From the NCBI GenBank assembly GCA_018660465.1, contig JABJKH010000001.1, positions 1-39,602 of the forward strand: DNA of 39,602 nucleotides, given 5' to 3'. Within the stretch, counting starts at the first letter, position 1. Each line of letters opens with the position of its first letter. Made by a program: the position numbers and the translations under genes. The stretch comes from Rhodospirillaceae bacterium (GTDB lineage: Bacteria > Pseudomonadota > Alphaproteobacteria > Rhodospirillales > JABJKH01). Of this stretch, positions 25,857-35,283 are shown piece after piece. The notes beneath the pieces were generated by a model. That model was not told the DNA's origin and ran no database searches. It saw only the letters and a program-made list of their open reading frames with translations.

Positions 25857-26990
25857 ATGACCTCCAAAATTGATCGATTCCTATCGGAACAAACACTGAA
25901 AACGCCTTATCTGGTTGTTGATAAGGATATCGTGCGGCGGAACTATCGTGCGTTTCGGGACCGCCTGCCATTGGCAGAGATCTTCTATGCGGTGAAGGCC
26001 AATCCAGCACCCGAAATTTTAAATCTACTTCACGAAGAGGGCGCGTCGTTCGATGCGGCCAGCCTACCGGAAATTGAAATGTGCCTGGCGACAGGGGCAA
26101 CACCTGATCGAATCGCCTACGGCAATGTCATTAAAAAATCCGCCGATATTGCCCAGGCCTATGCCCACGGTGTCCGGCTCTATGCCTTTGATAGCCAGGT
26201 TGAGCTGGCAAAGTTGGCCGCTGAAGCGCCAAAATCCAAGGTGTTTTGCCGCATAAGCGTGGAGGGCGCGGGGGCGGACTGGCCGTTGTCGCGAAAGTTT
26301 GGCTGTGATTTGGATATGGCGGTTGATTTGATGGCAACTGCTCAGGACTGCGGATTGAACCCCCATGGCATTTCATTTCATGTCGGTTCCCAGCAGCGCA
26401 ACCTGGAGCAATGGGACTTGGCGATCGGACGCGCAGCCCTTGTTTTCTCTGACCTTCGTGGCCGGGGCATAGAGCTGAAAATGCTCAATATTGGCGGCGG
26501 CGTTCCGGTAAAATACCGCGGCAACGGTGTTCCTGATGTTGCTCAAGCAACAGACTCGATCATGAGCGCGTTGACCCGTCATTTTGGCAATGATCTGCCG
26601 GCGATAGCAACTGAACCTGGGCGGATCATATGTGCAGATGCGGGGGTTCTTGAGACCGAGGTCGTGCTGATCTCGCAAAAATCTTATGATGACGCGACGC
26701 GGTGGGTTTATTTGGATGTCGGTAAGTTCTCTGGGCTTGCCGAGACCATGGATGAAGCCATTCGTTATCCAATTTCAACAGACTATGACGGTAGTCCGGA
26801 AGGGCCTGTCGTGTTGGCCGGACCGACATGTGATGGCGCAGATATTTTGTACGAGAATTCGGATTACAAATTACCCTTGGAACTCAAAACTGGGGACAGG
26901 GTTCGGTTGCTGAATACCGGTGCTTATACGACGACGTATGCGTCTGTTGGCTTTAATGGAATTGCACCTTTAAAATCGCATTATATATAA
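25857..26990 (+). CDS. Ornithine/lysine decarboxylase-type PLP enzyme (fold type III)
   Basis: The 377-residue product matches eukaryotic-type ornithine decarboxylases and their bacterial ODC/LDC relatives. The PLP lysine is Lys47 in IFYAVKANP. Further motifs are FHVGSQQRN, LNIGGGVPV, ATEPGRIICADAG (phosphate binding) and GPTCDGADILY with the active-site Cys, and it ends YTTTYASVGFNG. It should decarboxylate ornithine (to putrescine) or lysine (to cadaverine); specificity cannot be read. It starts 20 bases after thiSG on the same strand and may share its transcript, though the pathways are unrelated. Confidence 0.9.
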   Translation: MTSKIDRFLSEQTLKTPYLVVDKDIVRRNYRAFRDRLPLAEIFYAVKANPAPEILNLLHEEGASFDAASLPEIEMCLATGATPDRIAYGNVIKKSADIAQAYAHGVRLYAFDSQVELAKLAAEAPKSKVFCRISVEGAGADWPLSRKFGCDLDMAVDLMATAQDCGLNPHGISFHVGSQQRNLEQWDLAIGRAALVFSDLRGRGIELKMLNIGGGVPVKYRGNGVPDVAQATDSIMSALTRHFGNDLPAIATEPGRIICADAGVLETEVVLISQKSYDDATRWVYLDVGKFSGLAETMDEAIRYPISTDYDGSPEGPVVLAGPTCDGADILYENSDYKLPLELKTGDRVRLLNTGAYTTTYASVGFNGIAPLKSHYI

Positions 26991-27016
26991 ATTTACTGGT
27001 TATAAGTTAAGTAAAA

Positions 27017-27799
27017 TTATTGAATAATATTCAAATACTTAGGGTTACCCTTGTACGCTATATGGGTTCCACTTGATCGATGTATCATTTGAAATCCATA
27101 GTCCTTCCAAAGTTCCGAAAGTGCCTTCTTTGTGTAAATTGAGACATGGCCGTTTCGCGGTCTGACGTACCACCAATTTAGGCGCTCAGATAAGATCGTG
27201 TCTGGCTGAATCTTGGTTGAAATAAGCACGGCACTATCCTCTCCCACCAGTTTGGCAATAGATTGAACCGTTTCATGGGGCGTTGTGGTGTGTTCCATGA
27301 CTTCGATGCAGGTGACGAGGTCGTAGGGGCCGGTGGGAACAGATTTCTCTTCTGAAGTAAAGGGGTCATACCACTCAATATTGGTAAATCCAGCTTGTTT
27401 TAGGAGGGTTACCATTTGTCCATCGCCGCCCCCAAAGTCGAGAATTGATAGGGTTTCTTTGAAGTCACCAAGATTTTTGATGAATAAATCGGCAAAAACT
27501 TTTGGGCGTACGTCCTTATAGTCGGGATCGATTGTGATGTAGTCGTCGTTATAGATCCAGGTTTCGAAGTTTTCTGAATTCCACTCATCAAATCCGGTGG
27601 TAAACAAAAAACCACATTTCTCACATCGGTGATAGTAAACGGGGACCCCAAATGGCGGGAGTTTTATACCCAAAATTTCTGAACAGGCCCGATTGAAATC
27701 AAGAGTGCCAAATAAGGCGCTTTTACCGCCGCAAATTTTGCAAGGTTCTTTGGGGCTTGCTGCAGCGGGAAGGGGGATCGCAGAGCCTAATTCAGCCAT
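27017..27799 (-). CDS. SAM-dependent methyltransferase with N-terminal zinc-type cysteine pairs
   Basis: The 260-residue product has two CxxC pairs (Cys20/23 in CKICGG and Cys59/62 in CEKCGF) that look like a small zinc-binding module. A Rossmann methyltransferase domain follows, with motif I LDFGGGDGQM (about residues 120-129), the acidic YDPF and TCIEVMEHT. This architecture occurs in methyltransferases acting on sugars or small molecules, often near surface polysaccharide genes; the substrate here is unknown. One line counted by eye (27541-27600) is about 43% GC, lower than the recJ region. It stands alone between convergent ODC and an upstream helicase gene. Confidence 0.85.
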   Translation of the reverse strand: MAELGSAIPLPAAASPKEPCKICGGKSALFGTLDFNRACSEILGIKLPPFGVPVYYHRCEKCGFLFTTGFDEWNSENFETWIYNDDYITIDPDYKDVRPKVFADLFIKNLGDFKETLSILDFGGGDGQMVTLLKQAGFTNIEWYDPFTSEEKSVPTGPYDLVTCIEVMEHTTTPHETVQSIAKLVGEDSAVLISTKIQPDTILSERLNWWYVRPRNGHVSIYTKKALSELWKDYGFQMIHRSSGTHIAYKGNPKYLNIIQ

Positions 27800-28087
27800 G
27801 ATCTAGTTTCCATTAAAGTATCGGAACGGCAAATATGACAGCTGAAGAGAGAATAAATTTATGGGAGAATTCTGGAAAATTCAACTGTGCAGTAAGAGTT
27901 TTCTATTCAACAGTCGTTTTGGATGCGTTACTACTACATATAGCTTTGCCAACTACATATGGAGTTTTTAGAAGGCGTTATCACAATATATCGATGGTGA
28001 AATAGTAAAAAATTGATCAATTTGGGAGCGTTTTTAGACCAATTGAGTCTAACGCGCAGCAGAAATTATCAATTGTTTAACAGGGGG
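27800..28087. promoter_or_regulatory. Intergenic region with tandem direct repeats and a bulged hairpin
   Basis: The gap is AT-rich and has no gene. ACTACATAT occurs twice (27933-27941 and 27952-27960), spaced 19 bases apart, upstream of the methyltransferase. This is nearly two helical turns and could be an operator. At 28028-28055, GCGTT(TTT)AGAC pairs with GTCTAACGC in a bulged hairpin downstream of the helicase stop, without a clear T-run in the helicase direction. Confidence 0.35.
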
Positions 28088-29560
28088 TTATGAAGAGGTT
28101 TTAACAGGCCGCAACAAAAATGCGGGAGTATGATCGCCCATGCCGACGTTTGATCCGCTGTTGCGATTCTTTTCGGGTTCGGGTTGCTTGGCGGAGCGGT
28201 CGCGGTCGCGATTACGTTGGCGCTTTGGTTTACTTTCGGCTACTGGTTTGGCCTGTTTGGGCTCTTCTTTGATTTCTTTAGGTGGTTCCTGAACGGGTGC
28301 TTCCGGTTCTGCAGATTCTACCGCCGTATCTTCTGCTACCTTATCTTCAACCGGCTTTTCTTTAGCTGGCTTTGCTTTAACGGGCATTGCTTCTTCTGCA
28401 GCAGGGCGCGCCTTTTTCGCTTGATCCAAGCCTGGAATTTTCAACCCAATAAGGGTTTCAATTTCATTGATATATTTTCCGTCTTCCTTGGTTGCGATTG
28501 TGAAGGCCTTACCTTCTTTTCCAGCTCGTCCTGTGCGTCCGATACGATGAACGTAGTCTTCGGCATGGGTCGGAACATCATAATTAAAGACGTGGCTGAG
28601 GTCTGGAATATCCAAGCCTCTAGCCGCGACATCACTGCAAATCAAAAGATGTACTTCTTCGTTCTTGAAACGCTCCAGCATTTCCATGCGCGATGGCTGC
28701 GACATATCACCATGTAATTGCCCGACGTTATAGCCGTGCTTGGTGAGCGAACGATGTAAAACGCCGATATCACGTTTGCGATTGCAGAAGATCAGCGCAT
28801 TTCTAACAGTTTCCGATTTGAGAATGTCCCTCAGCGCCGCACGTTTCTCTTTCTGACCGCCACCGGGCCGTTTTCCATCCTTGTGTTGGACCGTTACCAA
28901 AGCTTGAGTGACAGTTTTGGCCGGCGTTGAAGGAGGGGCGACAGTGATTTCCTTGGGGTTCATCAAGAACGCGTCGGCAAGGCGCTTGATTTCCGGCGGC
29001 ATCGTTGCCGAGAAAAACAGCGTCTGACGCATCGGTGACAGTAGGGAGACGATTTTCTCCACATCGGGAATGAACCCCATGTCGAGCATCCGGTCCGCTT
29101 CGTCGATCACCAGGATTCGAACGTCGTTCAGCAAAAGCCGGCCACGGTCGAATAAGTCCATCAGGCGACCTGGCGTCGCGATCAACACATCCGGTCCCCG
29201 GTCGATCACTTTGATTTGTTCGGCCATTGATGTGCCGCCAATCAGAAGGGCCATGGAAAGCTTATGGTATTTGCCATAGACCTCAAAGTTCTCAGCCACC
29301 TGGGCGGCGAGTTCTCGGGTCGGCTCCAGGATCAATGTTCTGGGCATACGGGCCTTGGCGCGGCCTTGGGCTAGAATATCGATCATTGGCAAGGTGAACG
29401 ACGCCGTCTTGCCGGTGCCCGTTTGCGCGCAGCCCAAAATATCGCGGCCCATCAAGACCACAGGAATTGCTTGCTCTTGAATTGGGGTCGGCGTGGAATA
29501 TCCTGCATCCGTTACAGCTTGCAGAAGTTCGTCGCTCAAACCGAGATCAGAAAAACTCAT
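28088..29560 (-). CDS. rhlE: DEAD-box ATP-dependent RNA helicase (RhlE-like)
   Basis: The 490-residue product shows the motifs in order: Q motif (YSTPTPIQEQAIP, about 20-32), Walker A AQTGTGKT, PTRELAAQ, TPGRLMDLF, VIDEADRMLDMGF, SAT, then the second RecA domain with LIFCNRKRD, ARGLDIPDL and HRIGRTGRAG. The roughly 120-residue C-terminal tail is rich in Lys, Glu, Pro and Ala and then Arg/Asn, which is typical of RNA-binding extensions. Such proteins remodel RNA in ribosome assembly or decay and often matter in the cold. It is transcribed alone. A small GCTCG/CGAGC hairpin (29581-29595) lies in its upstream region. Confidence 0.93.
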   Translation of the reverse strand: MSFSDLGLSDELLQAVTDAGYSTPTPIQEQAIPVVLMGRDILGCAQTGTGKTASFTLPMIDILAQGRAKARMPRTLILEPTRELAAQVAENFEVYGKYHKLSMALLIGGTSMAEQIKVIDRGPDVLIATPGRLMDLFDRGRLLLNDVRILVIDEADRMLDMGFIPDVEKIVSLLSPMRQTLFFSATMPPEIKRLADAFLMNPKEITVAPPSTPAKTVTQALVTVQHKDGKRPGGGQKEKRAALRDILKSETVRNALIFCNRKRDIGVLHRSLTKHGYNVGQLHGDMSQPSRMEMLERFKNEEVHLLICSDVAARGLDIPDLSHVFNYDVPTHAEDYVHRIGRTGRAGKEGKAFTIATKEDGKYINEIETLIGLKIPGLDQAKKARPAAEEAMPVKAKPAKEKPVEDKVAEDTAVESAEPEAPVQEPPKEIKEEPKQAKPVAESKPKRQRNRDRDRSAKQPEPEKNRNSGSNVGMGDHTPAFLLRPVKTSS

Positions 29561-29803
29561 TCAGTGTTGATATAATGGCTGCTCGTCCGTCGAGCAAAAA
29601 TCCATTTCCTTTCAATCGCGCGGAGTTTAGGCGGTCTTGCCGTCGAGTCAATGATCGATCAAGATTAAGGCGAATGTTTGGCCTTTTTAGTGCGAAAAAG
29701 GTGGTTTTATGCCATAAAAAGTGCCTCTGATTCTGTAATTGGGTACTTTTAGTTGATGTGCCGAAGCAGGCGTGGCTGTTGGAATAATCGGAGATTTAAA
29801 TTT

Positions 29804-30331
29804 ATGAGTGGATTGATCCTACCCTTTCGAGGCGTCTTACCGGAGATTGACGACTCCGCCTTCGTGGCCCAAACGGCTTCTGTTATTGGCGATGTGGTGA
29901 TTGGTGCAGAAAGCAGCATTTGGTACGGGGTCACCATTCGTGGTGATGTTAACGAGGTGCGGATCGGTCAGCGTTCCAGTGTTCAAGATGGGACGGTCAT
30001 TCATGAAGCTACCAATACGTTTGGCACATACATCGGTAACGACGTGACAGTGGCCCACATGGTTTTGCTGCACGCGTGTACCTTGGAAGATAATTGCTTC
30101 ATTGGGATGTCGGCAACCGTGATGGACGGCGCTGTTGTTGAAAAAGGTGCGATGGTTGCTGCCGGAGCACTCATTACACCTGGAAAGCGAGTCGAAAGCG
30201 GCCAGCTTTGGGCTGGGACACCCGCCAAGTATATTCGCGATGTCAGCGCGGCTGAGATCGAAATGATGACAGTTATTCCACCGCGCTATGTGGCGTTGGG
30301 TCAGGAATATTTAACGGCTTCTAAGACCTAA
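29804..30331 (+). CDS. Gamma-type carbonic anhydrase family protein
   Basis: From the ATG at 29804 the product is 175 residues; GGAG lies upstream, and the 17-codon extension available further upstream does not resemble the family. It is a left-handed beta-helix of hexapeptide repeats. Metal-ligand His residues are visible in VIHEA, VAHMVLLHACTL and the neighbouring turns. The family pattern VTIRGDVNEVRIG and WAGTPAKYIRDVS is clear. Homologues hydrate CO2 or are inactive relatives; proteins of this size are often annotated as YrdA/PaaY-like. No acyl-CoA pathway genes adjoin it. Confidence 0.92.
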   Translation: MSGLILPFRGVLPEIDDSAFVAQTASVIGDVVIGAESSIWYGVTIRGDVNEVRIGQRSSVQDGTVIHEATNTFGTYIGNDVTVAHMVLLHACTLEDNCFIGMSATVMDGAVVEKGAMVAAGALITPGKRVESGQLWAGTPAKYIRDVSAAEIEMMTVIPPRYVALGQEYLTASKT

Positions 30332-30398
30332 AATTGCTTTCAAGCTAAAAAAACGACAATATTTCATGGTTTTGTGACATATGCGGAGGTGCGCACTG

Positions 30399-30428
30399 TT
30401 GATCGTGGGGCGGGCGCTCCTTTATAAT
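30399..30428 (+). promoter_or_regulatory. Promoter of the OmpA-domain lipoprotein gene
   Basis: TTGATC (30399-30404) and a consensus TATAAT (30423-30428) are 18 bases apart, about 58 bases upstream of the gene. This is the best sigma-70-like -10 element on the + strand in the window. Confidence 0.55.
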
Positions 30429-30486
30429 CCGGGATTCGGGGATCACACCGACAAAGTAAAATTTTTTGACGAGGGGCTTTAAGATC

Positions 30487-31665
30487 ATGGGGATGGATAA
30501 CGAAAGCAGGCTGAAAAAGGCCCGCATCCGCCGCAACATAGTCACGGGGATGGTTTTGGCGACGTCCATAACGGTTGCCGGTTGTTCTTGGGTTCCTGAT
30601 GCGATTAATCCGGTTAAGTGGGTCGACAACACTGTCGATTTCTTTTCCGACGACGACAAAGAAGGGCAAGAGGCACGGAAGTCCGAAAAGAAACTGGGCA
30701 CCCTGCAAGCAGATCGCGGCGCGCCCCCTCCGGGTGACGACAAGCCGGAACCCAACTTAGGGAACTTCCCTAAAGGATTAGGTGGTGACAGAAGCCGTCA
30801 GTACGCATCTGGTCCGATCGCTCGGCAAGGAGAAGGCGGAACGGCAGCCAAGGCAGCACCGATTGCGCCACCTGCACCGCCAGTAATGGCAAAAGCGGCG
30901 CCAAGTCCGTCTGAGCCGCCACCGCCGCCAGCAATTCCGACAGCACCCGTTCAGGCAGCAGGGATAAACGCACCAGCGCCGCCGCCGATTGCAGCCCCCG
31001 CACCGATGCCGAGTGGACCGGTTAAGGACGCGTTTCGCAATAGCATGACGACAATGGTGCCCAGCACACCAGAGCCTCAGATGAAGATGGCGAACACATT
31101 CTCAGACTATTCGACCGAGCCTCTGGGCACGGTGATTATTTCGTCCGCTGGCGTTGAAGTTGCTGGGGAACCGACGTTCTCCGCCGCCCGGGGAAGATCG
31201 GCGGGAAGGGCTACGGTCAAGGCCTCGACGGGAAATCGTGCGCCTCGCTTTGGTGCGGTAAAATCGTCAAGTTCTGCGGCAAAGGCCGTGGCTTTAAAAG
31301 GACGGGTTAAGGTTGCGACCATCATCTTCACCAATGGGTCTGCCAGATTGACCGGACGCGATGTTCGAATTTTGCGGGACGTCTTGAAATTGAAGCGCCA
31401 GAAAAATGGTCAAAAAGTTGTCGTCGTGGGCCATGCCAGCAGCCGCACGCGGAATATGGACCCGGTTCGGCACAAGATGGTGAACTTTCAGATTTCAGTC
31501 TCTCGCGCCGATATCGTCGCCAAGGAATTACACCGACTTGGATTGAAATCGAGCGAACTTTCCATTGATGCGGTTTCTGATACAGAGCCAGCGTATTTTG
31601 AAATTATGCCGTCAGGCGAAGCTGGTAATCGGCGGGCAGAGGTTTATATCGACTTCCCGGCTTGA
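30487..31665 (+). CDS. OmpA-domain outer-membrane lipoprotein
   Basis: From the ATG at 30487 (GAGGGG upstream) the product is 392 residues. A basic N-terminus (KKARIRRN) and a hydrophobic stretch end in VAGC, so Cys33 is a probable lipidation site. A long Pro/Ala-rich linker follows (about 90-190). The C-terminal part (about 280-392) is an OmpA-like peptidoglycan-binding domain: TIIFTNGSARL, VVVGHASSRTRN, FQISVSRADIVAKEL and NRRAEVYID. It probably tethers the outer membrane to the cell wall, like Pal. It lacks the neighbouring tol genes, so it is not Pal itself. Confidence 0.85.
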   Translation: MGMDNESRLKKARIRRNIVTGMVLATSITVAGCSWVPDAINPVKWVDNTVDFFSDDDKEGQEARKSEKKLGTLQADRGAPPPGDDKPEPNLGNFPKGLGGDRSRQYASGPIARQGEGGTAAKAAPIAPPAPPVMAKAAPSPSEPPPPPAIPTAPVQAAGINAPAPPPIAAPAPMPSGPVKDAFRNSMTTMVPSTPEPQMKMANTFSDYSTEPLGTVIISSAGVEVAGEPTFSAARGRSAGRATVKASTGNRAPRFGAVKSSSSAAKAVALKGRVKVATIIFTNGSARLTGRDVRILRDVLKLKRQKNGQKVVVVGHASSRTRNMDPVRHKMVNFQISVSRADIVAKELHRLGLKSSELSIDAVSDTEPAYFEIMPSGEAGNRRAEVYIDFPA

Positions 31666-31747
31666 GAACGTTAATAGACCTGCGTTCAAATTTAGATGTT
31701 TATGTTTCGTGACGGGCCGCTTTTGCGGTTACTAGGACTTTAAGAAA

Positions 31748-32971
31748 ATGCCACAGGAATTTCACCGGATCAGGCGACTTCCGCCTTATGTCTTTGCCGA
31801 AGTAAATGAGATGAAGGCCCGCGCACGTGCGGCAGGCAAAGACATCATCGACTTCGGCATGGGCAATCCAGATTCACCCACACCGCCACATATTGTCGAG
31901 AAGCTGGTCGAGACGGTGCAGAACCCAAAGACCCATCGATATTCGAACTCACGTGGTATTCCGGGGCTTAGAAAGGCTGTGTCCGGGTACTATGCGCGGC
32001 GATTTGGTGTCGATATTGATCCTGAGACAGAAACCATTGTGACACTTGGGTCTAAGGAAGGTTTGGCCAATCTGGCCTCTGCCATCACCAGCCCTGGTGA
32101 CGTGATCCTGGTGCCCAATCCTAGCTATCCGATCCATCCCTTTGGGTTCATCATCGCAGGCGCCGCTGTTCGCAGCATTCCTGTCACGGCAGATGAAAAC
32201 TTTATGGAAGCGCTGGAACGCGCCGTTATTCATAGTGTGCCGAAACCGACGGCGGTTGTCTTGAACTACCCCAATAACCCAACGGCGGAATTGGTTGATT
32301 TGGATTTTTATGCGGAGGTCGTGGCCTTCTGCCGGGCGCATGAGATTTATATTCTGTCGGATCTGGCGTACGCAGAAATTTATTTTAATGACAACCCGCC
32401 ACCGTCGATCCTGCAAATTCCCGGTGCCAAGGACATCGCCGTCGAATTCACCTCCATGAGCAAAACCTATTCCATGCCGGGGTGGCGGATCGGGTTTGCT
32501 TCCGGCAACACCAAGCTGATCGCTGCCTTGGCGCGGATTAAATCTTACCTGGATTACGGTGCCTTCACGCCAATCCAGGTTGCTTCGGCCGCGGCGTTAA
32601 ATGGCCCCCAAGAATGTGTCGATGAAATCAGGACATTGTATCGCAATCGGCGCGATGTCCTGATTGAGGGACTGGTGCAGGCAGGGTGGGATGTTCCTTC
32701 TCCTGAAGCAACAATGTTTGCCTGGGCACCGATCCCGCATGCATTTGAGCATTTGGGGTCGATTGAGTTTTCTAAGCTTCTGCTGCGTGAAGCCGATGTT
32801 GCTGTGGCACCGGGTATTGGCTTTGGAGAACACGGTGACAAGCATGTCCGGATCGGCCTGGTTGAAAACCGTCAGCGCACCCGGCAAGCCATCCGAAATA
32901 TAAAATCGTTCTTGAATAACTACGACAAAGTAATCGAGGACTTGGAAAGCCGAAGGGCCGCATCCCAGTGA
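31748..32971 (+). CDS. alaC: AlaC/LL-diaminopimelate-type aminotransferase
   Basis: The 407-residue product is a class I/II PLP aminotransferase. It shares with E. coli AlaC the N-terminal RLPPYVF and DIIDFGMGNPDSPTPPHIVEKL, TLGSKEGLANL, VPNPSYPIHPFGFIIAGA, NYPNNPTAE, the PLP lysine in MSKTYSMPGWRIGF and APGIGFGEHGD. Members transfer amino groups to pyruvate and similar 2-oxo acids; database labels vary between alanine and LL-diaminopimelate aminotransferase. It overlaps hom by 4 bases, which suggests a role in aspartate-family or alanine metabolism. Confidence 0.88.
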   Translation: MPQEFHRIRRLPPYVFAEVNEMKARARAAGKDIIDFGMGNPDSPTPPHIVEKLVETVQNPKTHRYSNSRGIPGLRKAVSGYYARRFGVDIDPETETIVTLGSKEGLANLASAITSPGDVILVPNPSYPIHPFGFIIAGAAVRSIPVTADENFMEALERAVIHSVPKPTAVVLNYPNNPTAELVDLDFYAEVVAFCRAHEIYILSDLAYAEIYFNDNPPPSILQIPGAKDIAVEFTSMSKTYSMPGWRIGFASGNTKLIAALARIKSYLDYGAFTPIQVASAAALNGPQECVDEIRTLYRNRRDVLIEGLVQAGWDVPSPEATMFAWAPIPHAFEHLGSIEFSKLLLREADVAVAPGIGFGEHGDKHVRIGLVENRQRTRQAIRNIKSFLNNYDKVIEDLESRRAASQ

Positions 32972-34260
32972 GTAACCCGTTGAAGATTGCCATCGCCGGA
33001 CTGGGAACAGTCGGTGCCGGAACCCTATCTGTCGTAAACGAACATGCTGACCTATTAGCCAGCCGATGCGGGCGGGCGCTGCAGGTGACGGCTGTCAGCG
33101 CACGGGACAAAACCAAAGATCGCGGGCTATCTCTCGACGGTATTGAATGGTTCGATGATGCCAGTCAGATGGCGCGGGACGCCGATGCCGACGTTGTTGT
33201 TGAATTGATCGGTGGATCGGACGGGATTGCGAAGGATGTATGCGAAGCGGCAATTGCCGACAACAAGCACGTGGTTACAGCAAATAAGGCGCTCATTGCG
33301 TTGCATGGAACCGAACTTGCAGCTAAGGCGGAAGCTGCAGGCGTCGCGTTGGCCTATGAAGCCGCGGTGGCCGGTGGCATTCCCATCATCAAGTCCCTGC
33401 GCGAGGGATTGGCAGGCAATACGTTCAAGCGCGTGTACGGCATTCTCAATGGGACTTGTAATTATATCCTGACCGAAATGCGCGAAAACGGCGGTGAGTT
33501 CGACGCCGTGCTAAAAGACGCCCAGGAATTAGGCTATGCGGAAGCCGATCCCAGCTTCGATGTGGATGGCGTTGACGCGGCCCATAAACTGGCGATCCTG
33601 GCTAGCCTCGCCTTTGGCTGTGAAGTCAACTTCGATGCCGTTCATATCGAAGGCATTCGCCACGTCTCACCGATGGATATCCAGTTTGCGGGTGAACTGG
33701 GGTATCGAATCAAACTCCTGGGAATCGTGGCAGAGACTGAAACTGGAATCGAACAACGGGTTCATCCCTGCATGGTGGCGATCAATGCACCAATTGCCGC
33801 GGTCGAGGGTGTGTTCAATGCGGTTGTCGCCGATACGGACTTTGCTGACACCATCATGCATGAAGGCCGGGGGGCTGGGGCAGGGCCGACGGCATCTGCC
33901 GTGGTTGCCGACATCGTTGATATTGCCGCCGGTCGTCGGTCGCCGACGTTTGGTGTTCCCGCTAGTGAATTGAAAAAGCTTGTGGTTTCACCGATGGAGA
34001 ATCACGTCGGGGCCTTTTACATCCGCCTGATGGTGGTCGACAAGCCGGGTGTTTTCGCCGATGTGGCGGCTGTATTACGTGATAACAGCGTCTCCATGGA
34101 AGCGGTATTACAGCGGGGCCGGGCACCTGGGGAGCCGGTTTCAGTGGTGATGACGGTACATGAAACGCAAGAAGCCGGGATGGTTCGGGCCATTGAAGCC
34201 ATCGGCAGCCTTGACGGAGTGGTAGAGATTCCGCGTATGATCCGAATAGAGTCGTTTTAA
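32968..34260 (+). CDS. hom: Homoserine dehydrogenase
   Basis: The 430-residue product has an N-terminal NAD(P) domain (IAGLGTVGAGTLSVV), the catalytic region (TANKALIALHG, YEAAVAGGIPIIKSLREG, GILNGTCNYILTEM, AEADPSFDVDGVDAAHKLAIL) and a C-terminal ACT domain for feedback control by threonine (about 350-430: YIRLMVVDKPGVFADVAAVL). It reduces aspartate semialdehyde to homoserine. The GTG start at 32968 overlaps the aminotransferase stop (GTGA), a sign of translational coupling. Confidence 0.97.
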   Translation: MSNPLKIAIAGLGTVGAGTLSVVNEHADLLASRCGRALQVTAVSARDKTKDRGLSLDGIEWFDDASQMARDADADVVVELIGGSDGIAKDVCEAAIADNKHVVTANKALIALHGTELAAKAEAAGVALAYEAAVAGGIPIIKSLREGLAGNTFKRVYGILNGTCNYILTEMRENGGEFDAVLKDAQELGYAEADPSFDVDGVDAAHKLAILASLAFGCEVNFDAVHIEGIRHVSPMDIQFAGELGYRIKLLGIVAETETGIEQRVHPCMVAINAPIAAVEGVFNAVVADTDFADTIMHEGRGAGAGPTASAVVADIVDIAAGRRSPTFGVPASELKKLVVSPMENHVGAFYIRLMVVDKPGVFADVAAVLRDNSVSMEAVLQRGRAPGEPVSVVMTVHETQEAGMVRAIEAIGSLDGVVEIPRMIRIESF

Positions 34261-34296
34261 GACACCCTATTTGAACAACCGACGGTTACCTTCGTT

Positions 34297-35283
34297 ATGC
34301 CCGAAGTCACAGAGAGCCATACAGGTCGCAATCTTACCATGGAGGCCGCGCGCGTATCAGCGGCTGGCGCGTTAGGTGCGTCTGAAATGATGGGACGGGG
34401 GGATGATCAAGCCGCCGACCAAGCCGCCGTCGATGCGATGCACGACGCGCTTGCTACGGTGATGATTGACGGCACCATTCAATTTGGCGAAGGCGAAGAA
34501 GACCAAGCGCAGAAACTCTATACCGGTGAGAAGGTGGGAACAGGCGACGGGCCCAAGGTCGATGTTGCCCTAATGCCCATTGAAGGCCCAACAATTGTTG
34601 CCAAGGGGGCACCGAACGCTCTGTCCATCTTTACCATGACGGAAGAGGGCGGGTTTCTGAATGTCCCGGATATCTATATGAACAAGATCGCAATTGGCAG
34701 TGGCCTGCCGGATGACCTGGTTAGCCTGGATGAGGAACCATCTGTAAATTTGAATGCATTGGCCAAGGCCAAGGGAGTAGAGGTCCACGATCTGCTGGTC
34801 TGTATTCTGGATCGGCCCCGACATGGTGAACTGCTTGCAAAAGTTCGCGAAACAGGTGCGCGCATTCGTCTAATTGCCGATGGCGACGTGAATGGCGTCA
34901 TCGCGACGAATTTGCCGCACAGCCCGGTTGATATTTATTTGGGGATTGGGGGGTCACGTCAGGGTGTTTTGGCGGCGGCTGCGATGAGTTGTATCGGCGG
35001 ACATATGCAGGGAAAACTAGTCATTCGCTCAGCTGATGACGAACGTCAGGCAATGGCGTGTGGCATAACGGATATGACCCAGACTTACGGTGTTCACGAT
35101 ATGGCATCGGGAGATGTTACATTCGCGACCACTGGCATTACCACAGGCCCGATGCTGCGTGGGGTCCACAAAGACCTGGGCGTTACGATCAGTCATTCCA
35201 TGGTGCTTAGACACCGGACTGGAACGCTCCGCTATATCGAATCCCATCATCAATTCGCCAGTCGAGTGACCAATTCGGGATGA
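34297..35283 (+). CDS. glpX: Class II fructose-1,6-bisphosphatase
   Basis: The 328-residue product matches GlpX-type phosphatases: DDQAADQAAVDAMHDAL, the metal-binding GTIQFGEGEEDQAQ-like stretch, LMPIEGPTIVAKGAPNA, LVCILDRPRHGELL and GIGGSRQGVLAAAAM. It removes the 1-phosphate of fructose-1,6-bisphosphate in gluconeogenesis. It starts 36 bases after hom and overlaps recJ by 4 bases (ATGA), a common hom-glpX-recJ arrangement in alphaproteobacteria. A PPi-type phosphofructokinase, catalysing the reversible opposite step, is convergent 1.8 kb further on. Confidence 0.97.
   Translation: MPEVTESHTGRNLTMEAARVSAAGALGASEMMGRGDDQAADQAAVDAMHDALATVMIDGTIQFGEGEEDQAQKLYTGEKVGTGDGPKVDVALMPIEGPTIVAKGAPNALSIFTMTEEGGFLNVPDIYMNKIAIGSGLPDDLVSLDEEPSVNLNALAKAKGVEVHDLLVCILDRPRHGELLAKVRETGARIRLIADGDVNGVIATNLPHSPVDIYLGIGGSRQGVLAAAAMSCIGGHMQGKLVIRSADDERQAMACGITDMTQTYGVHDMASGDVTFATTGITTGPMLRGVHKDLGVTISHSMVLRHRTGTLRYIESHHQFASRVTNSG

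Noticed and set aside
28184-28717. 177-codon open frame antisense to the helicase tail
   Set aside because: The Phe/Trp/Cys-rich product is the reverse reading of a Lys/Glu/Pro-rich tail and is not a plausible protein.
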